This document shows positions 15,522 to 23,411 of a DNA stretch of 30,626 nt, one piece after another. Both the position numbers and the translations under genes were made by a program. The stretch covers positions 1-30,626 of IMG/VR virus record IMGVR_UViG_3300034013_000121. One strand, 5' to 3'. The stretch comes from a virus. The stretch's first letter is position 1. Every line of letters starts with the position of its first letter. The notes under the pieces are model-generated. The model was given only the letters and a program-made list of their open reading frames with translations, ran no database searches and had not been told where the DNA came from.

Positions 15522-16472
15522 TTAAATTACTGTACCAGTTGTTCCAATCATTGTAACACCATCTAATCCGTTTTTCTTGATTAAAGGTTGCAACACTTCA
15601 GAAGCTACTGCACCAGTATAAGTTAAGGTATAACGACCATCAACAGTTGTGCTTTCAGTAGCAGCAACAGTTAAATCAGATGCATCAGTAATGTTATACA
15701 TTTTACTTGTTGAACCAGTATCACTTGAAACGAAATCAGCAGTAACAAGACCTTCGATTGGGTAGTTAGTAACGATGTTTCCAACTTTAGCATATAAATC
15801 AAGTACCATTGTAGTAGTGCTTGTGCTTACTATTGTTGCGTAAACATTCATTAAACCTTTCAAGTTTACGATGTTAGCAGCAGAGATAGATGATGCAGAA
15901 ATCATTCTTAAATCATCATCCTTTTGCAACACATCCCATTGACCTTGCAACATTATCTTTTGGATAGTTGTGTCGGTTGTGAATACTGGCTTTGCGTAAA
16001 AAGTAGCAGCATCAACCGCAATTGGGTAAAGGTAATTACTTCCAGTTTTGGTAGTGCCTAAAATGTTACCATCTAAATCAACGATAAAGATTCCGAAAGT
16101 TGAACATCTGTTAGCGTTGAATTGTTTTGCTAATTCAAAGCTACCTTTGATAATCATTGCGGTAAAATTTCTGATACCATCACGGATAAATACACTTGAA
16201 CCATCTTCAAATGTTTCAAGGATAGGGTCTGCTCTATCAGTAGTAACATTCTTTAATTTGCCAGTTGGATACCAACGCTTACTATCATCTGCTTCGTTAA
16301 TTAATGCAGTAAAGTAAGCATCATTCAAAGTATCAGTTGGGTCAATGTAGTTAAATGTACCATCGTTGGCAATTAACGGAACTAAAATAAAATTTGCTGC
16401 AACACCCATAACTGGGGCGCAACTTGGTGAACCAGTGTTTTGAAGCGACACATCGCAAGAACATAATGACAT
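15522..16472 (-). CDS. Major tail (tube) protein, 316 aa
   Basis: A 316-residue beta-rich protein placed between the tail-completion genes and the tape measure region, as expected for the tube protein. The N-terminus is Cys-rich (MSLCSCDVSLQNTGSPSC). The core has KRWYPTGKLKNVTTDRADP and a following FEDGSSVFIRDGIRNFTAM, a pattern I associate with tube proteins of Bacteroidota siphoviruses. The last 90 residues (from about IEGLVTADFVSSD) look like a separate Ig-like domain exposed on the tube. The gene is bounded by a strong terminator, which fits a need for many copies. The leader is A-rich with no Shine-Dalgarno. The assignment is by order, length and composition. Confidence 0.75.
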   Translation of the reverse strand: MSLCSCDVSLQNTGSPSCAPVMGVAANFILVPLIANDGTFNYIDPTDTLNDAYFTALINEADDSKRWYPTGKLKNVTTDRADPILETFEDGSSVFIRDGIRNFTAMIIKGSFELAKQFNANRCSTFGIFIVDLDGNILGTTKTGSNYLYPIAVDAATFYAKPVFTTDTTIQKIMLQGQWDVLQKDDDLRMISASSISAANIVNLKGLMNVYATIVSTSTTTMVLDLYAKVGNIVTNYPIEGLVTADFVSSDTGSTSKMYNITDASDLTVAATESTTVDGRYTLTYTGAVASEVLQPLIKKNGLDGVTMIGTTGTVI

Positions 16473-16509
16473 ATTTTTTTTGTTTTAAATATTAATAATT
16501 TGTTTTAAT

Positions 16510-17193
16510 TTAATTTTCGCAGCAGGAAAAACACTTGTTGAATGGAATGTTAATTAGCAGTTCAGTACCAGAGGTGTTGTCAGCAAAGATTTGACTCTTC
16601 ACTCCTTCCCATTGCACCTTCCCGAAATTGGCATAATCATTTTCAACGTATGTAATCTTACTACTTGCGTTAGTTCTACTATACGCAAATAAAGAACGAA
16701 TAAACTCGGCACATAGTGATTTCATTGGTTTTATTGCTTGTTCTAAATGTGTTGACCTCAACCAATTTTTAGGGTCGGCATCAACCAGAAAATAGATAAC
16801 GCAATCACTTACAAAATCAATAGTAGCTTCCTCATCAGCAAATCTTTCTGGTGCATTCATATGCAGGTATATCAATGGTAATTTATTGTTACTGCTTGAC
16901 ACCTTAATCAACTCTGAATTGGTTTCTAAAAATGTTCCAAAATAAAAGAATGGTGCTGCTAAATTATAGATGCCAGTTGCAGGTTGTGTAGCTGATGCAA
17001 TAGTGATTGATTCATTGAATACAACCTCCTTAATTACCTTACCACTTAACACTTTTCCAAATGTTGCCCACTTCGTATTTGTTGTCATCAGTTTCCAGTT
17101 GCTACCATCGGCAACAACTGAATTAACCACAATCGTTTTATTGATTGAGTCAACAACATTTTTTATATGGTCTTTAGTAGTTATTAAGCCCAC
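16510..17193 (-). CDS. Putative tail terminator/completion protein, 227 aa
   Basis: Lies between the connector gene (10-nt overlap) and the major tail protein gene, a place usually held by the tail terminator or completion protein. The N-terminal part (MGLITTKDHIKNVVDSINKTI) is helical; a beta-rich middle follows (FFYFGTFLETNSELIK), then IYLHMNAPERFADEEATIDFVSDC, which resembles the conserved core of minor capsid/tail terminator-like proteins only loosely. The C-terminus ends with closely spaced Cys residues (NKCFSCCEN), perhaps for metal or disulfide contact in the neck. There is no membrane segment. I assign the role from gene order, and the family is not recognised with confidence. Confidence 0.6.
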   Translation of the reverse strand: MGLITTKDHIKNVVDSINKTIVVNSVVADGSNWKLMTTNTKWATFGKVLSGKVIKEVVFNESITIASATQPATGIYNLAAPFFYFGTFLETNSELIKVSSSNNKLPLIYLHMNAPERFADEEATIDFVSDCVIYFLVDADPKNWLRSTHLEQAIKPMKSLCAEFIRSLFAYSRTNASSKITYVENDYANFGKVQWEGVKSQIFADNTSGTELLINIPFNKCFSCCEN

Positions 17194-17690
17194 GACATAT
17201 AATGTTTTAAAACACCTTTGAATGTTGGATAATCGGCAACTTTTACCGACTCAATATAGTTTTGAATTGCCTTGAAAGTGCTAATCATTTTGTTGTAATC
17301 AATGCATAATGATGTGTAACTCATTGCGCTGGGCATATTAATAGTGCCTTCTGCTTGTGTGTTACCTTGAATGGTATTGGTTTGTGGCTGCGTTCTAACG
17401 TAGTGGAAAAATACCCATTTAACCAACATAACCTTCATACCATCACTTGTAATCATCTCATCATCTATTTCTTTAACAAACGCTTCGTAAATGGTCACAT
17501 ACTTCGCAGTTTGTGGCACACCTCCAACAAGGTCTGCAATGAATAAATCATACAACTCAATGCCCATTAATTCATAAAGTAACTTTGCCTCATAAAGCGT
17601 AATGAAAACATCTAATTCAGCATCCGTGAATACATCAGTTGCTATTTTATTTTCGCCAGTAAAGTCGGAGGCTGATATTAGAATTCCCAT
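17184..17690 (-). CDS. Head-tail connector protein, 168 aa
   Basis: A 168-residue helical protein just downstream of the capsid genes, matching the size and position of head-tail adaptor proteins (HK97 gp6 / SPP1 gp15 type). The N-terminus contains a short helix pair with DAELDVFITLYEAKLLYELMG, and the middle has YEAFVKEIDDEMITSDGMKVMLVKWVFFHYVR, a long helix rich in aromatic residues that is usual in such adaptors. A Gly/Thr-rich loop (NTIQGNTQAEGTINMP) follows. The gene begins 1 nt after the upstream small gene ends and overlaps the next by 10 nt. Assignment is by fold-like pattern and gene order. Confidence 0.65.
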   Translation of the reverse strand: MGILISASDFTGENKIATDVFTDAELDVFITLYEAKLLYELMGIELYDLFIADLVGGVPQTAKYVTIYEAFVKEIDDEMITSDGMKVMLVKWVFFHYVRTQPQTNTIQGNTQAEGTINMPSAMSYTSLCIDYNKMISTFKAIQNYIESVKVADYPTFKGVLKHYMSWA

Positions 17691-17691
17691 A

Positions 17692-17907
17692 TTATTTTAC
17701 AAGCCCTTTATTAGTTAATAATTCAGCAATATTTTCAGATACAATTACTTTTTCACCTGCTTTTAAGCCTTTAAAATCCTTAATAACAACAACCTCAACT
17801 TCTCTTTTTGATTGCGTTACTTCTTTCGCTTCTGATTTCTTTTCAGAAGGAGCAGCAGCAGAGGTTTGCACCTCCGCTACTACTTCTTTAGATTTTACTT
17901 TGCTCAT
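17692..17907 (-). CDS. Small capsid-adjacent protein, 71 aa
   Basis: The first 35 residues are low-complexity and charged (Lys, Glu, Ala, Ser), likely disordered. The last 32 form a compact basic domain (VVVIKDFKGLKAGEKVIVSENIAELLTNKGLVK) that resembles the small beta-barrel-like proteins found next to major capsid genes in many siphoviruses. It starts 4 nt after the capsid gene and ends 1 nt before the connector gene, so it will be co-translated with them. It may decorate or close the head, but I can only say that the position and the GEKV.VSE.IAE.L...G.V pattern are common in this neighbourhood. Confidence 0.7.
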   Translation of the reverse strand: MSKVKSKEVVAEVQTSAAAPSEKKSEAKEVTQSKREVEVVVIKDFKGLKAGEKVIVSENIAELLTNKGLVK

Positions 17908-17911
17908 TTTA

Positions 17912-19219
17912 CTATGCAGTTTCTAAAGCAGCAATGTCAGTTGCAAATGTACCTTTCACAAACGCAGTTCTGTCGTTGTTTTTAGTTACTAATGCACCTC
18001 TCCACTCTGCAATGATAGTACGCAAGTTTTTAGTCCAGTCATTACCATCAAGTCCCATATTGATAGTTACTGCATTCTTCTGATACATTGTTGACATATT
18101 GAAATTACCAACTAAATAAGTTCCAGCAGTAACCAATGTGCTTCCAATCATCGGCACACCATCAAGTGTAAGTGTATTGCCAATGAATATTAATCTGTCA
18201 ATGTATCTTCTATCAGTAGCTGAAACCTTGTACAACTTCAATTTAGTGATGTCAGATGGGTGCATCATAATTGCGTTCGGTGCTTCTTGGTTAGCAATTG
18301 CAATCTGGTTAATAGCAACTGTCAACACATCGGCTTCGTTTGCATTATCAACTGTCCCTGCGAAAGTACCAGCAGCGAATGCAGTAGCAACTGTTCTGAT
18401 ACCATTTAAGTTAGGTGCAGTTCCGTTACCAGAGTAAGCAGTTGATTCGATGTCTAACATCAATAAACGCATCAATTCATTGTTGATTTCTGATTGAATA
18501 AAATCAATATCATCTAACATTTCAGTTGATATTTTGATGTAAGCAGTACGCTTAACAACTGCTTGACTTGCAACTACCAAATCAAAATCAATTTGATTCT
18601 TTGTGTCACCTTCAGCAGTACCACCAGCAGCACCATCTCTGTTTGCTTGATACACCCAAGAAATGATGTTTGAACTTGCAGCACCTTTTGCGAATAAGTC
18701 CATTAAACGTAATTGTCTTGTAGCAATAAGGTTCAATCCAGCAATACGTTGTTCAACTGGAACATTACCACCACTTACGTTAGTAGACTCTAACATAGTA
18801 CCAGCAGCCTTAATTTCAAAGGTGATACCATTCTGTTCAGCAGATGCTTTGTTTAAGCCTTTTAATGCGCTTAATTTAGCTTTGTTTTCTTCAGTTGATA
18901 AAGAATCCTTTACGCTTGTAGCGTTTGAAATCAAACTTCTTTCAGAATTGTTTTTGTTCAATTTCTCAATTGCCAAACCATACTCTTTTAAAGTTTTGTT
19001 TAACTGCACCATTTGCTCTTTTTGTGAAGATGCAATTTCTGATTTCAAAGACTCAATGTCTTCTTTACTTGCACTTTTAGCAACCGCATCCTCTAATGCT
19101 TTTCTTGCTTCTTCGTTGTATTCGTTATACAACTTTGCCATTTCTTCTGCTTCTTGACCTGCGAAAGATATGGTGTTCAATCCTTTTGTTTCAAGGAATA
19201 ATTCAAATTTACTCTTCAT
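17912..19219 (-). CDS. Major capsid protein, HK97 fold
   Basis: A 435-residue HK97-type shell protein. Residues 1-100 are a charged helical region (coiled coil around SKEDIESLKSEIASSQKEQ) that should act as the scaffolding delta domain, removed by the protease encoded next door. The mature part begins somewhere near residues 115-140. Family-like features follow: GGNVPVEQRIAG and LRLMDLFAKGAASSN, then VKRTAYIKISTEMLDDIDFIQSEINNELMRLLMLDIESTAYSGNG (the spine helix and G-loop region), PNAIMMHPSDITKL, and a C-terminal FNMSTMYQKNAVTINM. It follows the protease by 2 nt. No chainmail cross-link residues can be identified by eye. Confidence 0.92.
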   Translation of the reverse strand: MKSKFELFLETKGLNTISFAGQEAEEMAKLYNEYNEEARKALEDAVAKSASKEDIESLKSEIASSQKEQMVQLNKTLKEYGLAIEKLNKNNSERSLISNATSVKDSLSTEENKAKLSALKGLNKASAEQNGITFEIKAAGTMLESTNVSGGNVPVEQRIAGLNLIATRQLRLMDLFAKGAASSNIISWVYQANRDGAAGGTAEGDTKNQIDFDLVVASQAVVKRTAYIKISTEMLDDIDFIQSEINNELMRLLMLDIESTAYSGNGTAPNLNGIRTVATAFAAGTFAGTVDNANEADVLTVAINQIAIANQEAPNAIMMHPSDITKLKLYKVSATDRRYIDRLIFIGNTLTLDGVPMIGSTLVTAGTYLVGNFNMSTMYQKNAVTINMGLDGNDWTKNLRTIIAEWRGALVTKNNDRTAFVKGTFATDIAALETA

Positions 19220-19221
19220 TT

Positions 19222-20154
19222 TTAAATGTTTTTTGTAAGATTAATAAAAAATTGTTTTTGTTTTTGTTTACTTTTTTGTAGTGATAAATCGGCTACGTTT
19301 GTTTGCGTGTTTATTAACGGCGCAATATTTTTGCGTGGCATTCCACAAGATGAGCAATATTCGCCACCCATTTCATTGCCACAACTTTCACATTCTTTTG
19401 TTTGTTCTTCAATTTCTGGATTCTGAAGCAATGGTGTTGCATCATTGCTACCTTTAACTACCATACTACCCTCATCCCTAATCTTTAATTCCAAAACTGC
19501 CCAAAAGTAACCTGCCATATCAGCATCCGCTTTATTCGCAATCATTTTGTAGTACTTATCCCAATTCGCTTTTTCAACTTTATACTCTGGTCTTTTATCA
19601 TCAATGCAGGTTACGAATGTTACATACTGCATCCTTATGCTATTTTGAACTGGTCTATTATATTCAATAATGTCTTCAATGCTTTCGCTTTCAACTAACG
19701 CATCTTTGCTTATCTTAAATATCAAACATTCAGCATTTCCACTATAGTCTTTACCTAATGTAGAAAATGGTAATTCAGTTACCATCATTTCAACATCTGA
19801 TTGCCAAGCTATGATAGTGTCAACACTTATGTTGTGGTCTTTGCAATAAAGTATTTTGCCTTGTTGTTCTTGAACTGTTTTTTTAAAGCAGCCATTAATA
19901 TGCACATCTCCGTGACTATCTAAATAGTTAGTAGTGCTAATTACTGGATAAATATAACCATCTTCAATAGTCAATGCTTTTGTAGTAGCATCCTTTATTT
20001 TGATTGATGACTTTGATATGTGATTACGTTCGTGACTAAATATTATTTCGGCTTTTTTTAATGCCTTGATTCTAACCTCATCATTCTTAATAGCATCAAA
20101 CAACTCTGCTTTAGAACTAAATTCTTTATTTGGAAAGTATATTGATGTTATCAT
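19222..20154 (-). CDS. Prohead protease with C-terminal zinc ribbon
   Basis: The N-terminal 220 residues resemble U35/S78 head maturation proteases, which cleave the delta domain of the capsid protein during head assembly. DSHGDVHINGCFKKTVQ (79-95) is the usual motif before the catalytic His, taken as His107 in ILYCKDHN, and NSIRMQYV supplies a candidate nucleophile, Ser172. After a linker, residues 255-270 form a CxxC-x8-CxxC zinc ribbon (CESCG...YCSSCG), and the protein ends in a basic Lys/Gln-rich tail (SLQKSKQKQKQF). Such a ribbon is not part of the canonical enzyme. It could direct self-incorporation into the prohead or bind DNA or scaffold. The gene is coupled by ATGA to a 27-codon leader gene and 2 nt from the capsid gene. 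Confidence 0.75.
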   Translation of the reverse strand: MITSIYFPNKEFSSKAELFDAIKNDEVRIKALKKAEIIFSHERNHISKSSIKIKDATTKALTIEDGYIYPVISTTNYLDSHGDVHINGCFKKTVQEQQGKILYCKDHNISVDTIIAWQSDVEMMVTELPFSTLGKDYSGNAECLIFKISKDALVESESIEDIIEYNRPVQNSIRMQYVTFVTCIDDKRPEYKVEKANWDKYYKMIANKADADMAGYFWAVLELKIRDEGSMVVKGSNDATPLLQNPEIEEQTKECESCGNEMGGEYCSSCGMPRKNIAPLINTQTNVADLSLQKSKQKQKQFFINLTKNI

Positions 20155-20234
20155 TTATTTACAATATTTTGTTTTTTTAATGCACTTTTAGCCTTTATTT
20201 CTTCTAATTCTTTTTTTGTTTTGGTCTTTCCCAT
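20151..20234 (-). CDS. 27-codon leader peptide gene, probably leaderless
   Basis: A short frame from ATG 20234 to TGA 20151-20153, whose stop overlaps the protease ATG by 4 nt. The peptide is basic and helical (MGKTKTKKELEEIKAKSALKK...). The promoter -7 box (TACTTTTG) ends 4 nt before the start codon, so the transcript should start at or near the A of ATG. This gives the protease/capsid transcript an entry point for 70S initiation, with the protease translated by coupling. Too short for a confident protein call. Confidence 0.5.
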   Translation of the reverse strand: MGKTKTKKELEEIKAKSALKKQNIVNK

Positions 20235-20238
20235 AGTA

Positions 20239-20271
20239 CAAAAGTATTTAATAATTATTGATTAATGCAAA
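20239..20271 (-). promoter_or_regulatory. Promoter of the protease-capsid operon
   Basis: TTTG (20271-20268) and TACTTTTG (20246-20239) are 21 nt apart, the full Bacteroidota consensus for both boxes. Located just after the portal gene. The start codon of the 27-codon gene follows after 4 nt (TACT). Confidence 0.78.
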
Positions 20272-20283
20272 TTAATTTATTTT

Positions 20284-21657
20284 TTATTGTGCAGGTTGTG
20301 TAAATGAACTTGCTGCTTGTGCGCCAACTTTGGGTAAATCACTATGTCCTAATCCAACTAATGCTCTTATCTCATCTTCAGTCAACTGCCCAATCACTTG
20401 AGTAGCTAATAATGGACTCATACCACTTAACGCTTCAAGTGTTGCATTAGGTTGCTCAAGTTTTGGCATACCTAACATTTCAGCAGCAGTACTGGCTGAA
20501 ATAATACCATTTTCCTTCAACAATGCTATTCTATCAGCCTCTTCTTTATTGTTGCTTTGTAGGCATTTTACACCGCTAAAGTCTTGTCGCATTCTCACAT
20601 TTTCATAAGGAAAGTGATTCTTGCATAGAAAGCCAGTTAGTGCCTCACTTAATTTATCACTTAATGGGATGATGCAATTGGTGTACATAGCTTTTTCAGC
20701 CTCTACCCTATTGTTATAAGTCTTGTTTTCGGGGTCATTTAATAGTGATGAATCAATGCCTAATACATTGCATAATGTTCTGGTTGTTACTACACCTTTT
20801 TCAAGTAGTTGCATATCGGCACTACTCATACCTAATTGAATGTAGCCCAAATCTTTGTTGGTCGCAACTACTTTGCCAAATTTATTAGCACCACCTATCT
20901 TATCACGCAGGGCAGAGTCAATCAAGTCAAATTCATCTTGAGTCATTGGCAACTGACTCTTATCGGTAATGAATCCACTTGCACCCTTGTTGCTCAATAT
21001 ACTTGCATCAGCTATCCAACGCTCATTACCTACTTGAACTACGTTAGCAGCTACTTGAATAGGACTTAAACCATAGTCAAAATTAATTAGGTTTGGATTA
21101 AAAAACTTGATGTGCTTTAAATTATCATTCGTGTATAAGCCTTGAGATGAGCCAAATGTAAATTGGTACTCATATTGTGGCATAAAAAATGAAGAATTTT
21201 GATTAAATATTGTTACCGATTGGCTGGGCAATATGTCAACCTCTTCAATTAATGAAGAATTAAATTGCGTGTTGCCTATTAAATAGGTGTTGCCAGTAAT
21301 CAATAAGTATAGTAATATTTGTTCTTCAATGTCATCCCAAGTATACGCTTTTGCCATATTAGGAGCAGCCATTAATTCGTGTAAGGTAGTGTCTTTTAAC
21401 TCCTTCCAGTTGCCATTTGACTGCTTCTTTTCAACTATCCACGGAACGCTTTTACTAATGTCAGTAATTTTTTTGATGATTGAATAAACATCAACATTTT
21501 GTGAATATCCTTGACTTATTTGATTTGATAAATTATTGTTAAAATTTAATGGCATAAATCCACCAAAAAAACTAAAAAGATTAGATGGGTTATGCCCTGC
21601 AAGGTTTCCACCTAAACTTTTTATGATATAATCTTTTGCGTTTTTTACAAATCCCAT
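20284..21657 (-). CDS. Portal protein, HK97 family, 457 aa
   Basis: A 457-residue portal protein of the Phage_portal (PF04860) type, forming the dodecameric vertex through which DNA is packaged. Recognisable segments are DVYSIIKKITDISKSVPW (N-terminal helix-beta region), LLYLLITGNTYLI, LKHIKFFNPNLINFDYGLSPIQVAANVV, and the C-terminal half with VLGIDSSLLNDPENKTYNNRVEAEKAM, all typical of this family. Length is usual. It lies between the large terminase and the protease, the expected order. The 3' end is followed by the capsid promoter, and a possible promoter (TACATTTG, 21687-21680) precedes it. The C-terminal tail is Ala/Gln/Ser-rich. Confidence 0.9.
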   Translation of the reverse strand: MGFVKNAKDYIIKSLGGNLAGHNPSNLFSFFGGFMPLNFNNNLSNQISQGYSQNVDVYSIIKKITDISKSVPWIVEKKQSNGNWKELKDTTLHELMAAPNMAKAYTWDDIEEQILLYLLITGNTYLIGNTQFNSSLIEEVDILPSQSVTIFNQNSSFFMPQYEYQFTFGSSQGLYTNDNLKHIKFFNPNLINFDYGLSPIQVAANVVQVGNERWIADASILSNKGASGFITDKSQLPMTQDEFDLIDSALRDKIGGANKFGKVVATNKDLGYIQLGMSSADMQLLEKGVVTTRTLCNVLGIDSSLLNDPENKTYNNRVEAEKAMYTNCIIPLSDKLSEALTGFLCKNHFPYENVRMRQDFSGVKCLQSNNKEEADRIALLKENGIISASTAAEMLGMPKLEQPNATLEALSGMSPLLATQVIGQLTEDEIRALVGLGHSDLPKVGAQAASSFTQPAQ

Positions 21658-21679
21658 TTTAAATGAATATTAATTGATG

Positions 21680-21687
21680 CAAATGTA
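21680..21687 (-). promoter_or_regulatory. Possible promoter before the portal gene
   Basis: TACATTTG on the minus strand matches the -7 consensus and lies in the 37-nt gap after the terminase stop. The best upstream element is ATTG with a 22-nt spacer, so this is weaker than the sites at 20239 and 30460. The leader to ATG 21657 would be about 18 nt. Confidence 0.45.
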
Positions 21688-21694
21688 TTAATTT

Positions 21695-22888
21695 TTATTT
21701 ACTAATTAACAATGCACTCTGTGTTAAGTAGTCAAATGCATACCTTAAAGGGTCAATTTGATGGTTGTATGCATCTATTGGCACTTGTGACCGCTTATCG
21801 TGCCAGATGTAATTTCGTAACTCATTGATGAGGTTTAGGCTATTTGCATCTACTATTATTTCGTAATCTTGTATTCTCTTTATTCCATTTCTTACACTAT
21901 CAGCACCTTTTTTTGCTGGATAAATGTTCAATCCTCTTTGCCTTATGTCATTTATCGTGCGTGGGTCAGCAGAATCGGCAACAACAACACTCTTCAATGG
22001 GTTTAACCTATTGTTTAAGATGTCAATTAATTGGTCTGTGCTATTACCAGTCTTGTAAAGCACCTCACTTGCGTATATTATTTTTCGTTTTTTATCTACT
22101 GCAACCTTTATTAAAGAATCTGGGTCATTACTGAACCCGAAATCCAAACCATATACGTGAGGTAAACTCTCATCGAATAAACCGATTTGCCAATTTTGAA
22201 ATATTGCACCCTGCAATGTGCCTACTTCACCATCAATGTACACCTTGCACCAGTTATGCCAGTAATCACTCTTAATGTTTTTCGGGTCTGTTCTATCACC
22301 AGATGGGTTATTGTATGCCTTACCTAACTTTATATTTAACTCCGAAAGTATTTCTGGAGGACAAGCCTCATTGTCTTTGTAGGTCAATAAAAGAAATTCA
22401 GAATCGGCTTCAGTCAATATTTCATCGTGTACCCAAAATTGTCTATCTGGGTTAAAGTCAATCCAAATAGTGTTACTCCTTGTTATTAGTGCATCGGCAA
22501 TCTCATAATCAATGTGATTAGCCTCATTCAAGAACAACACATCACGCTTACCTGCTGCCTTTGCCTTACCAACTGAATCAAACGCAGTAAACTGAACTAT
22601 TGCACCATTTGAGAATTTGTATTCCATCGGGTTGCTTCTCCAATGGTCTTCAATCCAACGATTCGTATCAAACATCGTGTCTTGGAATATCTTTACCGCT
22701 CCATTCCTTACTGCTGGTATTGATTCAGCTACTACTGTGATGAGGTGTCTTGGGTGTTTTGTTGCGTAATCAATCACCGCAACTGGAATAATGCCAAAGG
22801 TCTTCCCTGCACTTGTGCCACCTTGTACAACACGCTTTCGGGCTTTCATAGCCAATAGTTTGTTTATGGCGGTTGTTCTGCGAAACAT
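21695..22888 (-). CDS. terL: Terminase large subunit
   Basis: The 397-residue packaging motor, with ATPase and nuclease. GGTSAGKT at residues 23-30 is the Walker A motif, and DVLFLNEAN holds the Walker B and catalytic Glu. DFGFSNDPDSL opens the RNase H-like nuclease domain, with further acidic ligands in VVVADSADP and in the C-terminal DAYNHQIDPLRYA. This pattern is that of PBSX/Terminase_3-type enzymes. The gene starts 2 nt after the small subunit gene and precedes the portal gene. The N-terminus is short before Walker A, as in this subgroup. The packaging strategy (cos or pac) cannot be read from the sequence here. Confidence 0.94.
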   Translation of the reverse strand: MFRRTTAINKLLAMKARKRVVQGGTSAGKTFGIIPVAVIDYATKHPRHLITVVAESIPAVRNGAVKIFQDTMFDTNRWIEDHWRSNPMEYKFSNGAIVQFTAFDSVGKAKAAGKRDVLFLNEANHIDYEIADALITRSNTIWIDFNPDRQFWVHDEILTEADSEFLLLTYKDNEACPPEILSELNIKLGKAYNNPSGDRTDPKNIKSDYWHNWCKVYIDGEVGTLQGAIFQNWQIGLFDESLPHVYGLDFGFSNDPDSLIKVAVDKKRKIIYASEVLYKTGNSTDQLIDILNNRLNPLKSVVVADSADPRTINDIRQRGLNIYPAKKGADSVRNGIKRIQDYEIIVDANSLNLINELRNYIWHDKRSQVPIDAYNHQIDPLRYAFDYLTQSALLISK

Positions 22889-22890
22889 CT

Positions 22891-23349
22891 TTAATTGAAC
22901 AATGGTTGCTCACCTACAACTTTTACTTCTGTTTTCGCAGGGGCATAATCACCTCCCATCTTATTAAGTTCTGCTATGGCTGCTCTTCTTTCCCCAAACG
23001 ATGGTTTGACTAATAAAGTTACTATCCCACTTGGAGTGCTTACTTCTTCTTCAATGCTTAACTCACCTCTTAATATTTTGGTAAGCATCTGCATACGTTC
23101 AGCAGCATCGGCAATACTTCCATCGGCAATAACTTGAGATGCTTTCTCATTAGCCATTGCAACTATCTTTTTGTTTTCAAGTTGCAGTTCAGAAATGTAA
23201 GACTTAATTTTATCGCTTTTAAGCAATCTTGATGATGCTGCCTTACTTGTACCTTGTTTAGCAATAGTAAATGCAATAGAATAAGAATCTGTAGCGTTTT
23301 TACCACTAACAAACAACTTGCAGAACTCTTTTTGTTTCTCGGTTAACAT
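22891..23349 (-). CDS. terS: Terminase small subunit
   Basis: A 152-residue DNA-recognition subunit of the Terminase_2 type. The N-terminus LTEKQKEFCKLFVSGKNATDSYSIAF is the family's helix-turn-helix region, followed by a helix with SKAASSRLLKSDKIKSYISELQ. The middle part (MQMLTKILRGELSIEEEV) and C-terminal segment (VKPSFGERRAAIAELNKMGGDY) fit the usual oligomerisation and large-subunit contact regions. It is the first gene of the packaging-head transcript, behind a promoter at 23379-23386. The start codon region contains one of three phased GGTTA boxes, so the gene may be regulated by a factor binding there, possibly itself. Confidence 0.88.
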   Translation of the reverse strand: MLTEKQKEFCKLFVSGKNATDSYSIAFTIAKQGTSKAASSRLLKSDKIKSYISELQLENKKIVAMANEKASQVIADGSIADAAERMQMLTKILRGELSIEEEVSTPSGIVTLLVKPSFGERRAAIAELNKMGGDYAPAKTEVKVVGEQPLFN

Positions 23350-23377
23350 TTGGTTATATGTTGGTTAACAATTGTTC
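23341..23377. promoter_or_regulatory. Candidate operator at the terminase start
   Basis: Three GGTTA boxes on the plus strand begin at 23341, 23352 and 23363, exactly 11 bp apart and so on one face of the helix. The outer two extend to GGTTAACA. A perfect palindrome, AACAATTGTT, occupies 23367-23376 at the predicted transcription start. The array runs from the promoter into the first codons of the terminase small subunit gene. Confidence 0.45.
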
Positions 23378-23378
23378 A

Positions 23379-23411
23379 CAAAGATAAGTATTATTTTAAT
23401 AACATAACAAT
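23379..23411 (-). promoter_or_regulatory. Promoter of the packaging operon
   Basis: TATCTTTG (23386 to 23379), with ATTG (23411-23408) 21 nt upstream, a good -7 box with a near-consensus -33 box. The predicted start is near 23373, giving a leader of about 24 nt to ATG 23349. The -33 element lies in the end of the nuclease gene. Confidence 0.68.

Noticed and set aside
18663-19157. Plus-strand frame of 164 codons opposite the capsid gene
   Set aside because: Antisense shadow of a confident gene, no promoter and no coupled neighbours.
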